Assembly (NCBI RefSeq): GCF_018982965.1
Contig: NZ_JACBYP010000039.1
Location: 1 to 64,000, forward strand
DNA length: 64,000 bases
From: Streptomyces mayonensis
GTDB taxonomy: Bacteria; Actinomycetota; Actinomycetes; Streptomycetales; Streptomycetaceae
Direction of reading: 5' to 3'
Shown piece by piece: positions 8,922 to 16,510 of this stretch (its first letter is position 1; each line of letters begins with the position of its first letter). A program made the translations under genes and the position numbers. Below the pieces are notes generated by a model. It searched no databases. It was not told the origin of the DNA and worked only from the letters and a program-made list of their open reading frames with translations.

Positions 8922-9886
8922 CGATCCTCTGCGTACGTTTCCAGCTGCCGCCGATGTACGAGGCGGCCCTGCCCGAACTGCTCGGGCTGATCGAGGAGTT
9001 CACACCGGTCGTCGAGGCGCTGCCGCCCGACGGCGCGCTGGCCGACCTGCGCGGCGCCGAACGGTACTTCGGGCGCGACGCCGTGGAACTGGCCTCGGTG
9101 ATCCGGGTGCGCGCCCTCGCGCTGCACGGCGTCGACTGCGTGATCGGCGCCGGGCCCGGCCCGATGCTGGCCCGCATGGCGCTGCGCGACGCGCGGCCGG
9201 GACTGACCCGCGCGGTGCCCGGCGGCGGGGAGCGGGAGTTTCTCGCCGGCCGGCCCGTCGCCGCGCTGCCCGGCGTCGGCACCGCGACCGCCCGCACGCT
9301 GTGCGAGTACGGCCTCGACACCCTCGGCCGGGTCGCCGCCGCGCCGCTGCCCACGCTCCAGCGCCTGGTCGGCGCGAAGACCGGCCGCGAGCTGCACGAG
9401 AGGGCGAACGGCGTCGACCGAGGCCGGGTCGTCCCCAACGGCGTCTCCCGGTCCCTGGCCGCCGACCGTCCCTTCGACCGCGACGAACTCGACCCCGACC
9501 GGCACCGCCGCGCCCTGCTCTCGGCCGCCGGGGAACTGGGCGCCCGGCTGCGCGCCGTGGACAAGGTCTGCCGCACCCTCACCCTGACCGTCCGCTACGC
9601 CGACCGGTCTGCCACCACCCGCAGCCGCACCCTGCCCGAACCGACCGCGCACTCGGCGGCCCTGACCCGCGCCGCGTACGACATGTACGAGGCGCTCGGC
9701 CTCCAGCGCGCCCGGGTCCGCTCCCTCGCCCTGCGCGCCGAGGGCCTCACGCCCGCCGAACAGGCCTCCCACCAGCTCACCTTCGACCCCGTGGACGAGA
9801 AGGTCCGCCGGATCGAGGAGGTCGCGGACCGCGTGCGGGCGAAGTTCGGGCCCCGGGCGGTGATGCCGGGATCGCTGGCGGCGTGA
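8918..9886 (+). CDS. DinB/ImuB-like Y-family protein lacking the catalytic core
   Basis: Accessory protein of the DnaE2 cassette, 322 aa. Seen: the first palm strand is ILCVRFQLP where active Y-family enzymes have DMDAFFAS. The motif-III position reads PPDGALADLRG where they have S-x-DEA. Only about 28 residues separate the two instead of roughly 95, so the fingers and catalytic acidic residues are missing. The thumb helix-hairpin-helix (LPGVGTATARTL), a little-finger domain and a clamp-type motif QLTFD (residues 286-290) remain. This fits an ImuB-like scaffold that recruits DnaE2 to the sliding clamp. ATGA overlap with dnaE2 implies translational coupling. No ImuA/RecA-like gene follows. Confidence 0.8.
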   Translation: MTILCVRFQLPPMYEAALPELLGLIEEFTPVVEALPPDGALADLRGAERYFGRDAVELASVIRVRALALHGVDCVIGAGPGPMLARMALRDARPGLTRAVPGGGEREFLAGRPVAALPGVGTATARTLCEYGLDTLGRVAAAPLPTLQRLVGAKTGRELHERANGVDRGRVVPNGVSRSLAADRPFDRDELDPDRHRRALLSAAGELGARLRAVDKVCRTLTLTVRYADRSATTRSRTLPEPTAHSAALTRAAYDMYEALGLQRARVRSLALRAEGLTPAEQASHQLTFDPVDEKVRRIEEVADRVRAKFGPRAVMPGSLAA

Positions 9887-9972
9887 CGCGCCCGTGCCGT
9901 ACGCCGCCCCGCCATCGGCGGGCCGCACATCACCTGCGGTGCCGACTACCACTGGAAGTTTTTACTGACGCG

Positions 9973-10007
9973 TAACTTCACCCCTGGGCTACTCACCCGT
10001 AACTTGA
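9973..10007 (+). promoter_or_regulatory. Direct repeats upstream of lipase
   Basis: CGTAACTT occurs at 9973-9980 and 10000-10007, in the related contexts acgCGTAACTTca and accCGTAACTTga, 27 bases apart. This is plausibly a tandem activator site for the lipase gene. No binding protein can be named. Confidence 0.4.
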
Positions 10008-10023
10008 AGAGTGAACAGCATCC

Positions 10024-10039
10024 CGTGATCCGGATCACA
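10024..10039. promoter_or_regulatory. CRP-like palindrome upstream of lipase
   Basis: CGTGATCCGGATCACA contains a perfect 14-bp palindrome. It fits the CRP/FNR layout TGTGA-N6-TCACA at 9 of 10 positions and the GTG-N6-CAC core reported for Streptomyces Crp. It sits 48 bases before the lipase start, consistent with either activation or repression. Confidence 0.5.
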
Positions 10040-10086
10040 GGGCGTCCTGCCGCCGCAACTCCCCAGATCCGCAAGGAGATCACCCG

Positions 10087-10977
10087 ATGCTGCCCTGGAG
10101 CCGAGTGCCGAGAGCACTGACCGCACTGCTGCTGACCGCCGCGGCCGTCCTGTTCCCCACCGCCACCGCCACCGCCGCTGCCACCGCCGCCGCCGCGCCC
10201 GCCGCGGACGCACGCCCCAGCACCGGCTGGAACGACTACACCTGCAAGCCCTCCGCCGCCCACCCCCGTCCCGTCGTCCTCGTCCACGGCACCTTCGGGA
10301 ACTCCGTCGACAACTGGCTGGGCCTCGCGCCCTACCTGAAGAACCGCGGCTACTGCGTCTTCTCCCTCGACTACGGCCGGCTGCCCGGCGTCCCGTTCTT
10401 CCACGGACTCGGCCCGGTCGAGGAGTCGGCGCAGCAACTGGCCGCCCACGTCGACAAGGTGCTCACCGCGACCGGCGCCGCCGAGACCGACCTCGTCGGC
10501 CACTCCCAGGGCGGCATGATGCCCCGGTACTACCTGAAGTTCCTCGGCGGAGCCGCCAAGGTGAACGCCCTGGTCGGCATCGCGCCCAGCAACCACGGCA
10601 CCACCCTGTCCGGCCTCACCCGCCTGCTGCCGTACTTCCCCGGCGTCGGGGACCTGCTGAACGAGCACACCCCCGCACTCGCCGACCAGGTCGTCGGCTC
10701 CGACGTCCTCACCAGGCTCAACGCGGGCGGAGACACCGTGCCCGGCGTGCGCTACACCGTCCTCGCCACGAAGTACGACGAGGTGGTCACGCCGTACCGC
10801 AGCCAGTTCCTCGACGGACCCGGCGTGCGGAACATACTGCTGCAGGACCTGTGCCCGCTCGACCTCTCCGAGCACCTGGCGGTCGGGCTGTTCGACCGGA
10901 TCGCCTTCCACGCGGTCGCGGGCGCCCTGGACCCGGCGCACGCCACCCCGACCACCTGTGCCGCGGTCCTCGGCTGA
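10087..10977 (+). CDS. Secreted triacylglycerol lipase/esterase (alpha/beta hydrolase)
   Basis: Extracellular lipase of the Streptomyces class-2 lipase type, 296 aa. Seen: signal peptide (basic start, LTALLLTAAAVLF core, Ala-rich cleavage region near residue 40), the oxyanion segment VLVHGTFGN, and nucleophile Ser140 in GHSQGG. Asp231 (KYDEVV) and His263 (SEHLA) are the likely other triad members. Two late cysteines probably form a disulfide. AAGGAG at 10072-10077 supports the ATG. A CRP-like palindrome and direct repeats lie upstream. It converges on the LPMO gene through a shared long hairpin. Confidence 0.9.
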   Translation: MLPWSRVPRALTALLLTAAAVLFPTATATAAATAAAAPAADARPSTGWNDYTCKPSAAHPRPVVLVHGTFGNSVDNWLGLAPYLKNRGYCVFSLDYGRLPGVPFFHGLGPVEESAQQLAAHVDKVLTATGAAETDLVGHSQGGMMPRYYLKFLGGAAKVNALVGIAPSNHGTTLSGLTRLLPYFPGVGDLLNEHTPALADQVVGSDVLTRLNAGGDTVPGVRYTVLATKYDEVVTPYRSQFLDGPGVRNILLQDLCPLDLSEHLAVGLFDRIAFHAVAGALDPAHATPTTCAAVLG

Positions 10978-10997
10978 CCCGCGCCCCGGCGCACGCA

Positions 10998-11040
10998 ACG
11001 CGGGTCCCGTCCGGCCCGAGCCGCCGGACGGGACCCGCGT
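10998..11040. terminator. Bidirectional terminator between lipase and LPMO genes
   Basis: A perfect 18-bp stem (10998-11015 with 11023-11040) closes a 7-base loop between two convergent genes. A 16-base direct repeat (CCCCGTGGGTCCCCCG) follows at about 11043-11077. Confidence 0.9.
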
Positions 11041-11079
11041 CCCCCCGTGGGTCCCCCGAGCCCCCGTGGGTCCCCCGCG

Positions 11080-12159
11080 TCAGCGGCCGTGCCGGCCACC
11101 GGCCGTCGCGCGCCGGCGGACCGACGCGAACAGGGCGGCCGCGCCGAGCGCCAGGGCGGCGGCGCCACCGACCGCGATGTAGGGCGTGGTGCTGTCCCCG
11201 CCGGTCTCCGCGAGGTTCTCGGTGCTCCCGCCGGCGGCCTTGACCTGGTTGGGCTCGGCGGCGGTGTCGGGCGCCTCCTCCGGAGCGCCGGGGGCGGCGG
11301 CCGGGGCCGTCGGGTCCGTGGTGGTCTCCGCGTCCTGGTCGCCGTGACCGTGGTGCTCGATCGTCGACTTCTCGGCCGCGGCCGAGAGCTGCTCCTCGGA
11401 CGGCGCGGAGGCCTCGGGCGCCGGGGCGGCGCCACCGGCCGTGTCGCCCTTGGCGTCGCCGTTCGTGTCGCCGGACGCGGCGTCGTCACCGGCGGCGGCG
11501 CCACCGCCGCTGTCACCGCCGAAGGCGACGTCCGAGCAGGAGTAGAACGCCTCCGGGCTGTCCGAACGCTGCCAGACCGCGTACAGCAGGTGCTTGCCGG
11601 AACGCTCCGGCAGGGTGCCGGAGAACGTGTAGAAGCCGCCCTCGGCGACCGGGTCGGTGGAGGTCGCCACCGGGGCGGACAGATCCAGGTCGCCCCAGCC
11701 CAGCGGCTGCGACGGGTCGTAGCCGGGCTTGGTGATGTACACCTTGAAGGTGCCCTTGTGCGGTGCCGTCACCCGGTACTTGAAGGTGTACGAGCCGCTG
11801 CTCACACTGGTCGCGGGCCAGTCGGCGCGGACCAGGTCCATGCCCTTGAACGCCGGGTCGTTGGCGCTGCACAGCTTGCCGTCCGGGATCAGCTCCTGGT
11901 GCTTGCCCGCGGCGTTGCCGATGCGGATGCCGTTCCAGTCGTAGAGCGCCTGTGTGCCGCCCGCGGCGACCGCGGCCTTGCACGCGGCCGACTGCGGGTT
12001 CTCGGGGCCCTCGGCGTGGCACTGCGACACCCGGCTGACCGGGTCGCCCATCGAGCCGTGCGCCGCCGCGGGGGCCGCGGCCAGCGTGGTCAGGGCGAGC
12101 GGGGCGAGACCGGCGGCGGCGACGGCTGCGGCCCTGCGGGACACGGACGGTGCGGGCAT
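11080..12159 (-). CDS. AA10 lytic polysaccharide monooxygenase with sortase LAETG anchor
   Basis: Copper-dependent chitin/cellulose-active protein, 359 aa. Seen: signal peptide ending AAPAAA so that the mature protein begins with His34, the first copper ligand. A second ligand is probably His134 (VTAPHKG). The AA10 domain ends near FYSCSDVAF (about residue 230). It is followed by an Ala/Asp/Glu/Pro-rich linker, LAETG at 316-320, a hydrophobic helix and a basic tail. That tail is the class-E sortase signal used by Streptomyces (LAxTG), so the enzyme should be linked to the cell wall rather than released. GAGGAG five bases before the ATG fixes the start. Confidence 0.9.
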   Translation of the reverse strand: MPAPSVSRRAAAVAAAGLAPLALTTLAAAPAAAHGSMGDPVSRVSQCHAEGPENPQSAACKAAVAAGGTQALYDWNGIRIGNAAGKHQELIPDGKLCSANDPAFKGMDLVRADWPATSVSSGSYTFKYRVTAPHKGTFKVYITKPGYDPSQPLGWGDLDLSAPVATSTDPVAEGGFYTFSGTLPERSGKHLLYAVWQRSDSPEAFYSCSDVAFGGDSGGGAAAGDDAASGDTNGDAKGDTAGGAAPAPEASAPSEEQLSAAAEKSTIEHHGHGDQDAETTTDPTAPAAAPGAPEEAPDTAAEPNQVKAAGGSTENLAETGGDSTTPYIAVGGAAALALGAAALFASVRRRATAGGRHGR

Positions 12160-12301
12160 GGGGACTCCTCGGACGATCACGGGGGACTGGGTGAACTCGG
12201 GCCGGAACCCGGCGGGTTGATCAGCAAACTAGCCCCAGGACACCGTGAGGTCGCCCGTTGGAGGCGGGTGACGGAGATCCTTATGGTCGCGTTAAGGGAG
12301 C

Positions 12302-12329
12302 GCTCAGGCTGGGCTCAGGCAGCTACCGT
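12302..12329 (+). promoter_or_regulatory. 11-bp direct repeats and -10-like box before GNAT gene
   Basis: GCTCAGGC repeats at 12302-12309 and 12313-12320, exactly one helical turn apart, as in OmpR-type regulator sites. A TACCGT -10-like box follows at 12324-12329 with the ATG seven bases later, suggesting a leaderless, response-regulator-activated transcript. Inference only. Confidence 0.4.
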
Positions 12330-12336
12330 TCGCGGC

Positions 12337-12813
12337 ATGGAACGACAGCGGATCCGGCAGGCGGAGGCCTCGGACGTACCGGCCCTGAAGGCGGTCACCG
12401 ACGCCGCGTACCGCCCCTACGTCGCGCGCATCGGGACGGTGCCGCAGCCCATGGGGGCGGACCACGCGGCGAACGTGGCGGCGGGGAAGGTGTTCGTCAC
12501 CGAAGAGCCCGGCACGGGCCTGGCGGAACTCGCGGGCCTCGTGGGCGCCGTCGTCGTCGAGGCGTACGCGGATCACCTGTTCCTCGACAGCATCGCCGTC
12601 CACCCCGACGCGCACGGCAGGGGCGTGGGACGGCGTTTGCTGCGGTTCGTGGACGCACACGCGCGTGCGCTGGGCCTGCCCGAGGTCAGGCTCTACACGC
12701 ACGCGCTGATGTGGGAGAACCAGGAGATCTACCCGAGGTACGGGTACGACGTCGTGGACCGCCGGGTGGACGGGCCCTACGACCGCGTCCACTACCGCAA
12801 GCGGCTGCTCTGA
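12337..12813 (+). CDS. GNAT-family N-acetyltransferase
   Basis: A 158-aa single-domain acetyl-CoA-dependent acyltransferase. Seen: RQAEASDVPALKAVTDAAY at the N-terminus, motif A HPDAHGRGVGRRLLRFVDAHA for the acetyl-CoA pyrophosphate, and the C-terminal NQEIYPRYGYDVVDRR strand-helix. No clear ribosome site precedes the ATG, and a -10-like box lies only seven bases upstream, so the mRNA may be leaderless. The acceptor substrate is unknown. It diverges from the LPMO gene. Confidence 0.85.
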   Translation: MERQRIRQAEASDVPALKAVTDAAYRPYVARIGTVPQPMGADHAANVAAGKVFVTEEPGTGLAELAGLVGAVVVEAYADHLFLDSIAVHPDAHGRGVGRRLLRFVDAHARALGLPEVRLYTHALMWENQEIYPRYGYDVVDRRVDGPYDRVHYRKRLL

Positions 12814-12839
12814 CACGTCTCATGGGCCGGCCCGCCCGC

Positions 12840-12974
12840 TCAGCCCTCCGGCCACCACGTGCGCGCGATGTCCTTGCGGACCTCCGGACGCCCCGAGGGA
12901 CGCTCGTCCGCCTCCTCGCGGACTCGGCGGGCGTCGGACTTCTTCAGGGGCTTCTGCACGGTCAGACGGCGCAT
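12840..12974 (-). CDS. Small basic conserved-type protein, 44 aa
   Basis: The ORF begins MRRLTVQKPLKKSDARRVRE and ends RTWWPEG. It is strongly charged and may be helical. A near-perfect AAGGAGG sits five bases before the ATG, the best evidence that it is translated. It lies between the GNAT gene and the methyltransferase on the opposite strand. No known function is recognised; a DNA- or RNA-binding role would be a guess. Confidence 0.65.
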   Translation of the reverse strand: MRRLTVQKPLKKSDARRVREEADERPSGRPEVRKDIARTWWPEG

Positions 12975-13058
12975 GGCTGCCTCCTTACGGATCCACCGGG
13001 TTCCGCGTTCTCACGGAGGTAGACCCTTTCCCCGAGACTCACTCATCGAAGCATCCCT

Positions 13059-13116
13059 GTCAGTGGCGGTTCTCACGTCCAGCCACCCCGACTCCGTTGT
13101 CAGTGGCGGCTGTCAC
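13059..13116 (+). repeat. Pair of 18-base direct repeats before methyltransferase
   Basis: GTCAGTGGCGGTTCTCAC (13059-13076) and GTCAGTGGCGGCTGTCAC (13099-13116) match at 16 of 18 positions with a 40-base period. The second ends ten bases before the ATG. This is a candidate regulator site, or a repeat that places promoter and start. Confidence 0.6.
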
Positions 13117-13125
13117 CCTGAGCAC

Positions 13126-13770
13126 ATGCGACGAAACAGTCACGGAACGAGTGCGTCGGATGTCGACTGGGAGGCGTTGGCCGCCACCTTCGACGACGAG
13201 CCGGACCACGGCCTGCGCGACGCGGGGGTACGCCGGGCGTGGGCCGCCCGGTTGGCCTCCTGGCTGCCCGAGCGACCCGGCGACGTCCTCGACCTGGGCT
13301 CCGGCACCGGCAGCCTGTCACTCCTCGTGGCCGAACAGGGCCACCGCGTCACCGGCGTCGACCTCTCCCCGGCGATGGTGGAATTGGCCAGGAGCAAACT
13401 TGCCGGTCGTGACGCGGCGTTCCTCACCGGTGATGCCGCGGCGCCGCCCGTGGGCGAACAGCGCTTCGACGCCGTGCTCGTCCGGCACGTGCTGTGGACG
13501 CTGCCCGACCCCGGCCGGGCCCTGCGGCACTGGCAGGAGTTGCTGCGTCCGGGCGGACGGCTGGTCCTGGTCGAGGGCGTGTGGGGGAGCGTCGCCCCCG
13601 TCGGCATACCCGCCGACCGGCTCACCGCCCTCCTCGGTCCGCTCGCCGGACAGGCGCGTGTGGAACGGCTGTCGGACGACCCGGCACTGTGGGGCAAAGA
13701 GGTGGCGGACGAGCGGTATGCCGTGGTGGCGACCTGCGGACGGCCCGGGGCCCGGCAGCCGGAAAAGTGA
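13126..13770 (+). CDS. Class I SAM-dependent methyltransferase
   Basis: A 214-aa Rossmann-fold methyltransferase. Seen: motif I VLDLGSGTGSLSLLVAEQG (residues 54-72 approximately), the acidic strand-2 end VTGVDLS, motif FDAVLVRHVLWTLPDP and post-motif LRPGGRLVLVEGVW, all of the Methyltransf_11/UbiE type. The C-terminus is short, with no extra substrate domain. Substrate unknown. No good ribosome site was seen; the start follows the direct-repeat pair closely. Confidence 0.85.
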   Translation: MRRNSHGTSASDVDWEALAATFDDEPDHGLRDAGVRRAWAARLASWLPERPGDVLDLGSGTGSLSLLVAEQGHRVTGVDLSPAMVELARSKLAGRDAAFLTGDAAAPPVGEQRFDAVLVRHVLWTLPDPGRALRHWQELLRPGGRLVLVEGVWGSVAPVGIPADRLTALLGPLAGQARVERLSDDPALWGKEVADERYAVVATCGRPGARQPEK

Positions 13771-13779
13771 CGACGGAGC

Positions 13780-14280
13780 CTAGGCCAGCAAGGCGGTGAA
13801 GTCGGGGGTGTGGGCCCGTTCGGTCAGTTCGTTGAGGGCGGTTCGGGCGGCGGCTGCGGCCTCTGGGTCACGGGTCGGCAGGCCGCTGTCGGCGAACTCG
13901 TCCTCGTCGAGGCGGCGTACGTCCGTGCCGTCCGCCGAGCGCCACAGGTCCAGGTCCAGGTCCTCGGAGACCAACTCCGTGCCGGTCAGGACGGCGGGGC
14001 GGGTGATGTCGCAGTACCAGCCCTTCAGCACACCGGCCGCCGTGCGGACCTCCTTCACCGAGTACCACCGGTCGCGCCAGTAGTACTCGGTGAAGACGTC
14101 CCCGGCCTCGAAGCGCACGAAGCCGAAGTCCCGTACGCCGTCGCCGGCCCAGGGGGCGCGGACGGCGAGGCGGGTGCCGTCGTCGTGCAGCAGCGTCGCC
14201 GGGTACCGGATCTTCGTGCGGCCTGCCTTGACCAGGACCACGTCCACCTCGGCGGGCGGTTCAGCCGACTTCGCGGACAT
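13780..14280 (-). CDS. DUF402 (FomD-like) protein
   Basis: A 166-aa DUF402 protein. Seen: the family core FTEYYWRDRWYSVKEVRTAAG, KGWYCDITRP and the DLDLDLWRS acidic strand, followed by a C-terminal helix (DPEAAAAARTALNELTERA). Characterised relatives are divalent-metal-dependent nucleoside di-/triphosphate or cytidylyl-phosphonate hydrolases; the reaction here is unknown. It overlaps the upstream GNAT gene by 20 bases, so the pair is probably co-translated. Confidence 0.8.
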   Translation of the reverse strand: MSAKSAEPPAEVDVVLVKAGRTKIRYPATLLHDDGTRLAVRAPWAGDGVRDFGFVRFEAGDVFTEYYWRDRWYSVKEVRTAAGVLKGWYCDITRPAVLTGTELVSEDLDLDLWRSADGTDVRRLDEDEFADSGLPTRDPEAAAAARTALNELTERAHTPDFTALLA

Positions 14281-15187
14281 GGCGCACCTCCGTCGCGCAG
14301 ATCTCGTACCCGAGCCACTTGTTGACGGCGAGCATCGGGCCGTTGTCGCTGTCGTTGCCGGTGAACGCCTCCGTGCACCCGGCGGCACGCGCCCGGTGCA
14401 GGGAGGCGGTCTTGGCGAGCTTGGCCAGGCCCCGGCCGCGCAGGGCGCGGACCGTGCCGGTCATCGCCGTGGAGTACCGGGTGCCGTCGGTGTAGGCGAC
14501 GCTGAAGGCGGCCGGGCGGCCGTCGACGGCCACGACCGTGGTCAGTTCCCGGTCGAGCAGCGGGTGTTGCCAGCTCTCCGCCAGCCAGGCCTCGTAGTCC
14601 GTGAACTCGACGTCCACGTCGCCCGGTTCGTCCGCCACCGTCTCCGCGTCCAGCTCGAACAGGGGCCTGGGGTCGTCCGCGTAGTCGGCGGCGGTGCGCA
14701 GTTCGGCACCCGGGGGCAGGGACGGCAGGGGCGGGAGCGTGCCGTGCGCCAGGTCCAGCCGCAGGAAGTGCGCGGTGCGGCGGCGCTCGTAGCCGTGCTG
14801 CTCGGCGAAGCGCAGGTGGGCGGGGTCGTCGAGCACCCAGGAGTACAGCTTCGTCGCGCCCTCGCCGGTCAGGTACTCCTCGGCCGTCCGCACCAGCAGG
14901 CCCCCGGCACCGCGCCGGAACCGCCCCGGGTCGACGTAGACGGTGAGTGAGGCCTGACCGGGCTCCGGGCTGTCGTGCACCAGCCCGATCTGGGCGGTGC
15001 CGATCACCTGCCCGTCCTCCTCCGCGACCAGGGACCGGCTCCGGGCGTCCGGGTGCGTGTGGACGAGCCGGTGCACGACGGCCTCGGGCGTCCACAGGAT
15101 GAACGGCACGCTGCGATGGCGGACCTGCGCGAAGGCCGCGACGTCGGCCGGGTCGTCGACCCGCAGATCACGTACGAGAACGGTCAT
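14261..15187 (-). CDS. Tandem-domain GNAT acetyltransferase
   Basis: A 308-aa protein with two GNAT-like halves. The first runs to about residue 150 and has VYVDPGRFRRGAGGLLVRTAEEYL as its acetyl-CoA motif. The second has TGTVRALRGRGLAKLAKTASLHRARAAGC and FTGNDSDNGPMLAVNKWLGYE. This double arrangement is common in Streptomyces and resembles mycothiol-synthase-type folds, but no mycothiol function is claimed. The ATG at 15187 starts MTVLVRDLRV. It diverges from the GntR gene, with a short shared promoter region of about 70 bases. Confidence 0.8.
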   Translation of the reverse strand: MTVLVRDLRVDDPADVAAFAQVRHRSVPFILWTPEAVVHRLVHTHPDARSRSLVAEEDGQVIGTAQIGLVHDSPEPGQASLTVYVDPGRFRRGAGGLLVRTAEEYLTGEGATKLYSWVLDDPAHLRFAEQHGYERRRTAHFLRLDLAHGTLPPLPSLPPGAELRTAADYADDPRPLFELDAETVADEPGDVDVEFTDYEAWLAESWQHPLLDRELTTVVAVDGRPAAFSVAYTDGTRYSTAMTGTVRALRGRGLAKLAKTASLHRARAAGCTEAFTGNDSDNGPMLAVNKWLGYEICATEVRHVREVG

Positions 15188-15257
15188 GAGGACGCACACT
15201 ACGGCGCCCGTGCGCTCCGGTGCCTCTGATTTTCGCGGGATGCGCGACAATCGCCGG

Positions 15258-15626
15258 GTGACCCTGAAGATCCGTATCGACGACGGCACGCCGCCCTACG
15301 AGCAGGTGCGCGCGCAGATCTCCGAACAGGCGCGCTCGGGCGCCCTGCCGGTCGGGTACCGGCTGCCGACCGTACGCGGACTGGCCGAGTCCCTCGGGCT
15401 CGCCGCGAACACGGTCGCCAAGGCGTACCGCGCACTGGAGGCGGACGGGGTGATCGAGACCCGCGGACGCAACGGCACGTTCGTCGCCGCCGCGGGCTCC
15501 GCGGCCCAGCGGGAGGTGGCGTCCGCGGCCCAGGGCTATGCCGAGCGGGCCCGGCGGCTCGGGCTCACGGAGGCCGAGGCGCTCGACGCGGCGCGGGACG
15601 CCCTGCGGGCGGCCTTCGGGGAGTGA
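15258..15626 (+). CDS. Short GntR-family regulator (YtrA-like)
   Basis: A 122-aa transcription factor. Seen: winged helix PYEQVRAQISEQARSGALPVGYRLPTVRGLAESLGLAANTVAKAYRALE and wing GVIETRGRNGTFV, then only about 45 residues, predicted helical. This is the YtrA-subfamily size, with dimerisation helices but no large effector domain. The GTG at 15258 is chosen as it begins VTLKIRID; an in-frame ATG at 15240 is possible. YtrA types often control ABC transporters, but none is adjacent here. Confidence 0.85.
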   Translation: MTLKIRIDDGTPPYEQVRAQISEQARSGALPVGYRLPTVRGLAESLGLAANTVAKAYRALEADGVIETRGRNGTFVAAAGSAAQREVASAAQGYAERARRLGLTEAEALDAARDALRAAFGE

Positions 15627-15719
15627 GTGCCGTCCGGGCACGGGCCTGCGGCTGCCCCGGCGGTGGGCCGCGGCCGGTCGCGGCCACGCGGTCCGGCCGC
15701 ACATGCGGCCGCACAGGTG

Positions 15720-16487
15720 TCAGCCCCGCGCCGCCGGCGGTGTCCGGGTCACCGTCAGGCCCGACGCGCGGGCCAGTGCGGCGAACGCCGCCGCGTCGGT
15801 CACCGCCGCCGCGTTCGGGTCGTTGTTGAAGTACGCGTACACGTCCTCGCCGTCCGGCCAGGCCGTCGCGACCCGGCCGGCCCATGCCGCCAGTGACCTG
15901 CGGCCGTAGTGCGGCCAGGGTGCCGCCCGGCCCTCGTGGAAGCGGACGTAGCCCCAGTCCGTGGTGCGCACGAGCGGGGCGACCGGGCGCGAGCGGACGT
16001 CCGGCCAGCACAGGGCCGCACGCCGGGACACGAGCACCTCGCGGACCTCGGGTGTCCACCAGGACGCGTGCCGGGGCTCCACCGCGACCCGGACGCCGGG
16101 CGGGAAGCAGGACAGGCAGGTGTCCAGGAGGGCCGCGTCGGCGCGCAGGGTGGGCGGCAGTTGCAGCAGGACCGGGCCCAGACGGTCGCCCAGGCCGGCC
16201 GCGTGGGCCAGCAGGCGGCCGACCGGTTCCGCCGGGTCCCGCAGGCGCCTGACGTGCGTCAGGTAGCGGCTCGCCTTGACCGCGACCACGGCGTCCGGCG
16301 GCAGCCGCTCGCGCCACCCGGCGAACGTCTCCCAGGAGGGCAGGCGGTAGAAGGCGTTGTTGATCTCGACCGTCGCGAAGCCGGCCGCGTAGTGCTCCAG
16401 CCAGCGCCGGACGGGCAGACCGGGCGGGTAGAAGGCGCCCCGCCAGTCGCGGTACTGCCAGCCCGACGTGCCGACGAACAGGGGCAT
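15720..16487 (-). CDS. DUF72 family protein (YecE-like)
   Basis: A 255-aa TIM-barrel DUF72 protein. Seen: the N-terminal signature FVGTSGWQYRDWRGAFYPPGLP, VEINNAFYRLPS, AVKASRYLTH, LGPVLLQLPPT, and late VYAYFNNDPNAAAV, in family order. The biochemical role of DUF72 is not established. A short GC-rich repeat stretch (GCGGCCGCACATGCGGCCGCA region, split at about 15696-15716) separates it from the GntR gene. Confidence 0.85.
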   Translation of the reverse strand: MPLFVGTSGWQYRDWRGAFYPPGLPVRRWLEHYAAGFATVEINNAFYRLPSWETFAGWRERLPPDAVVAVKASRYLTHVRRLRDPAEPVGRLLAHAAGLGDRLGPVLLQLPPTLRADAALLDTCLSCFPPGVRVAVEPRHASWWTPEVREVLVSRRAALCWPDVRSRPVAPLVRTTDWGYVRFHEGRAAPWPHYGRRSLAAWAGRVATAWPDGEDVYAYFNNDPNAAAVTDAAAFAALARASGLTVTRTPPAARG

Positions 16488-16510
16488 ACCCCCATCAAAG
16501 CACCGGACGG

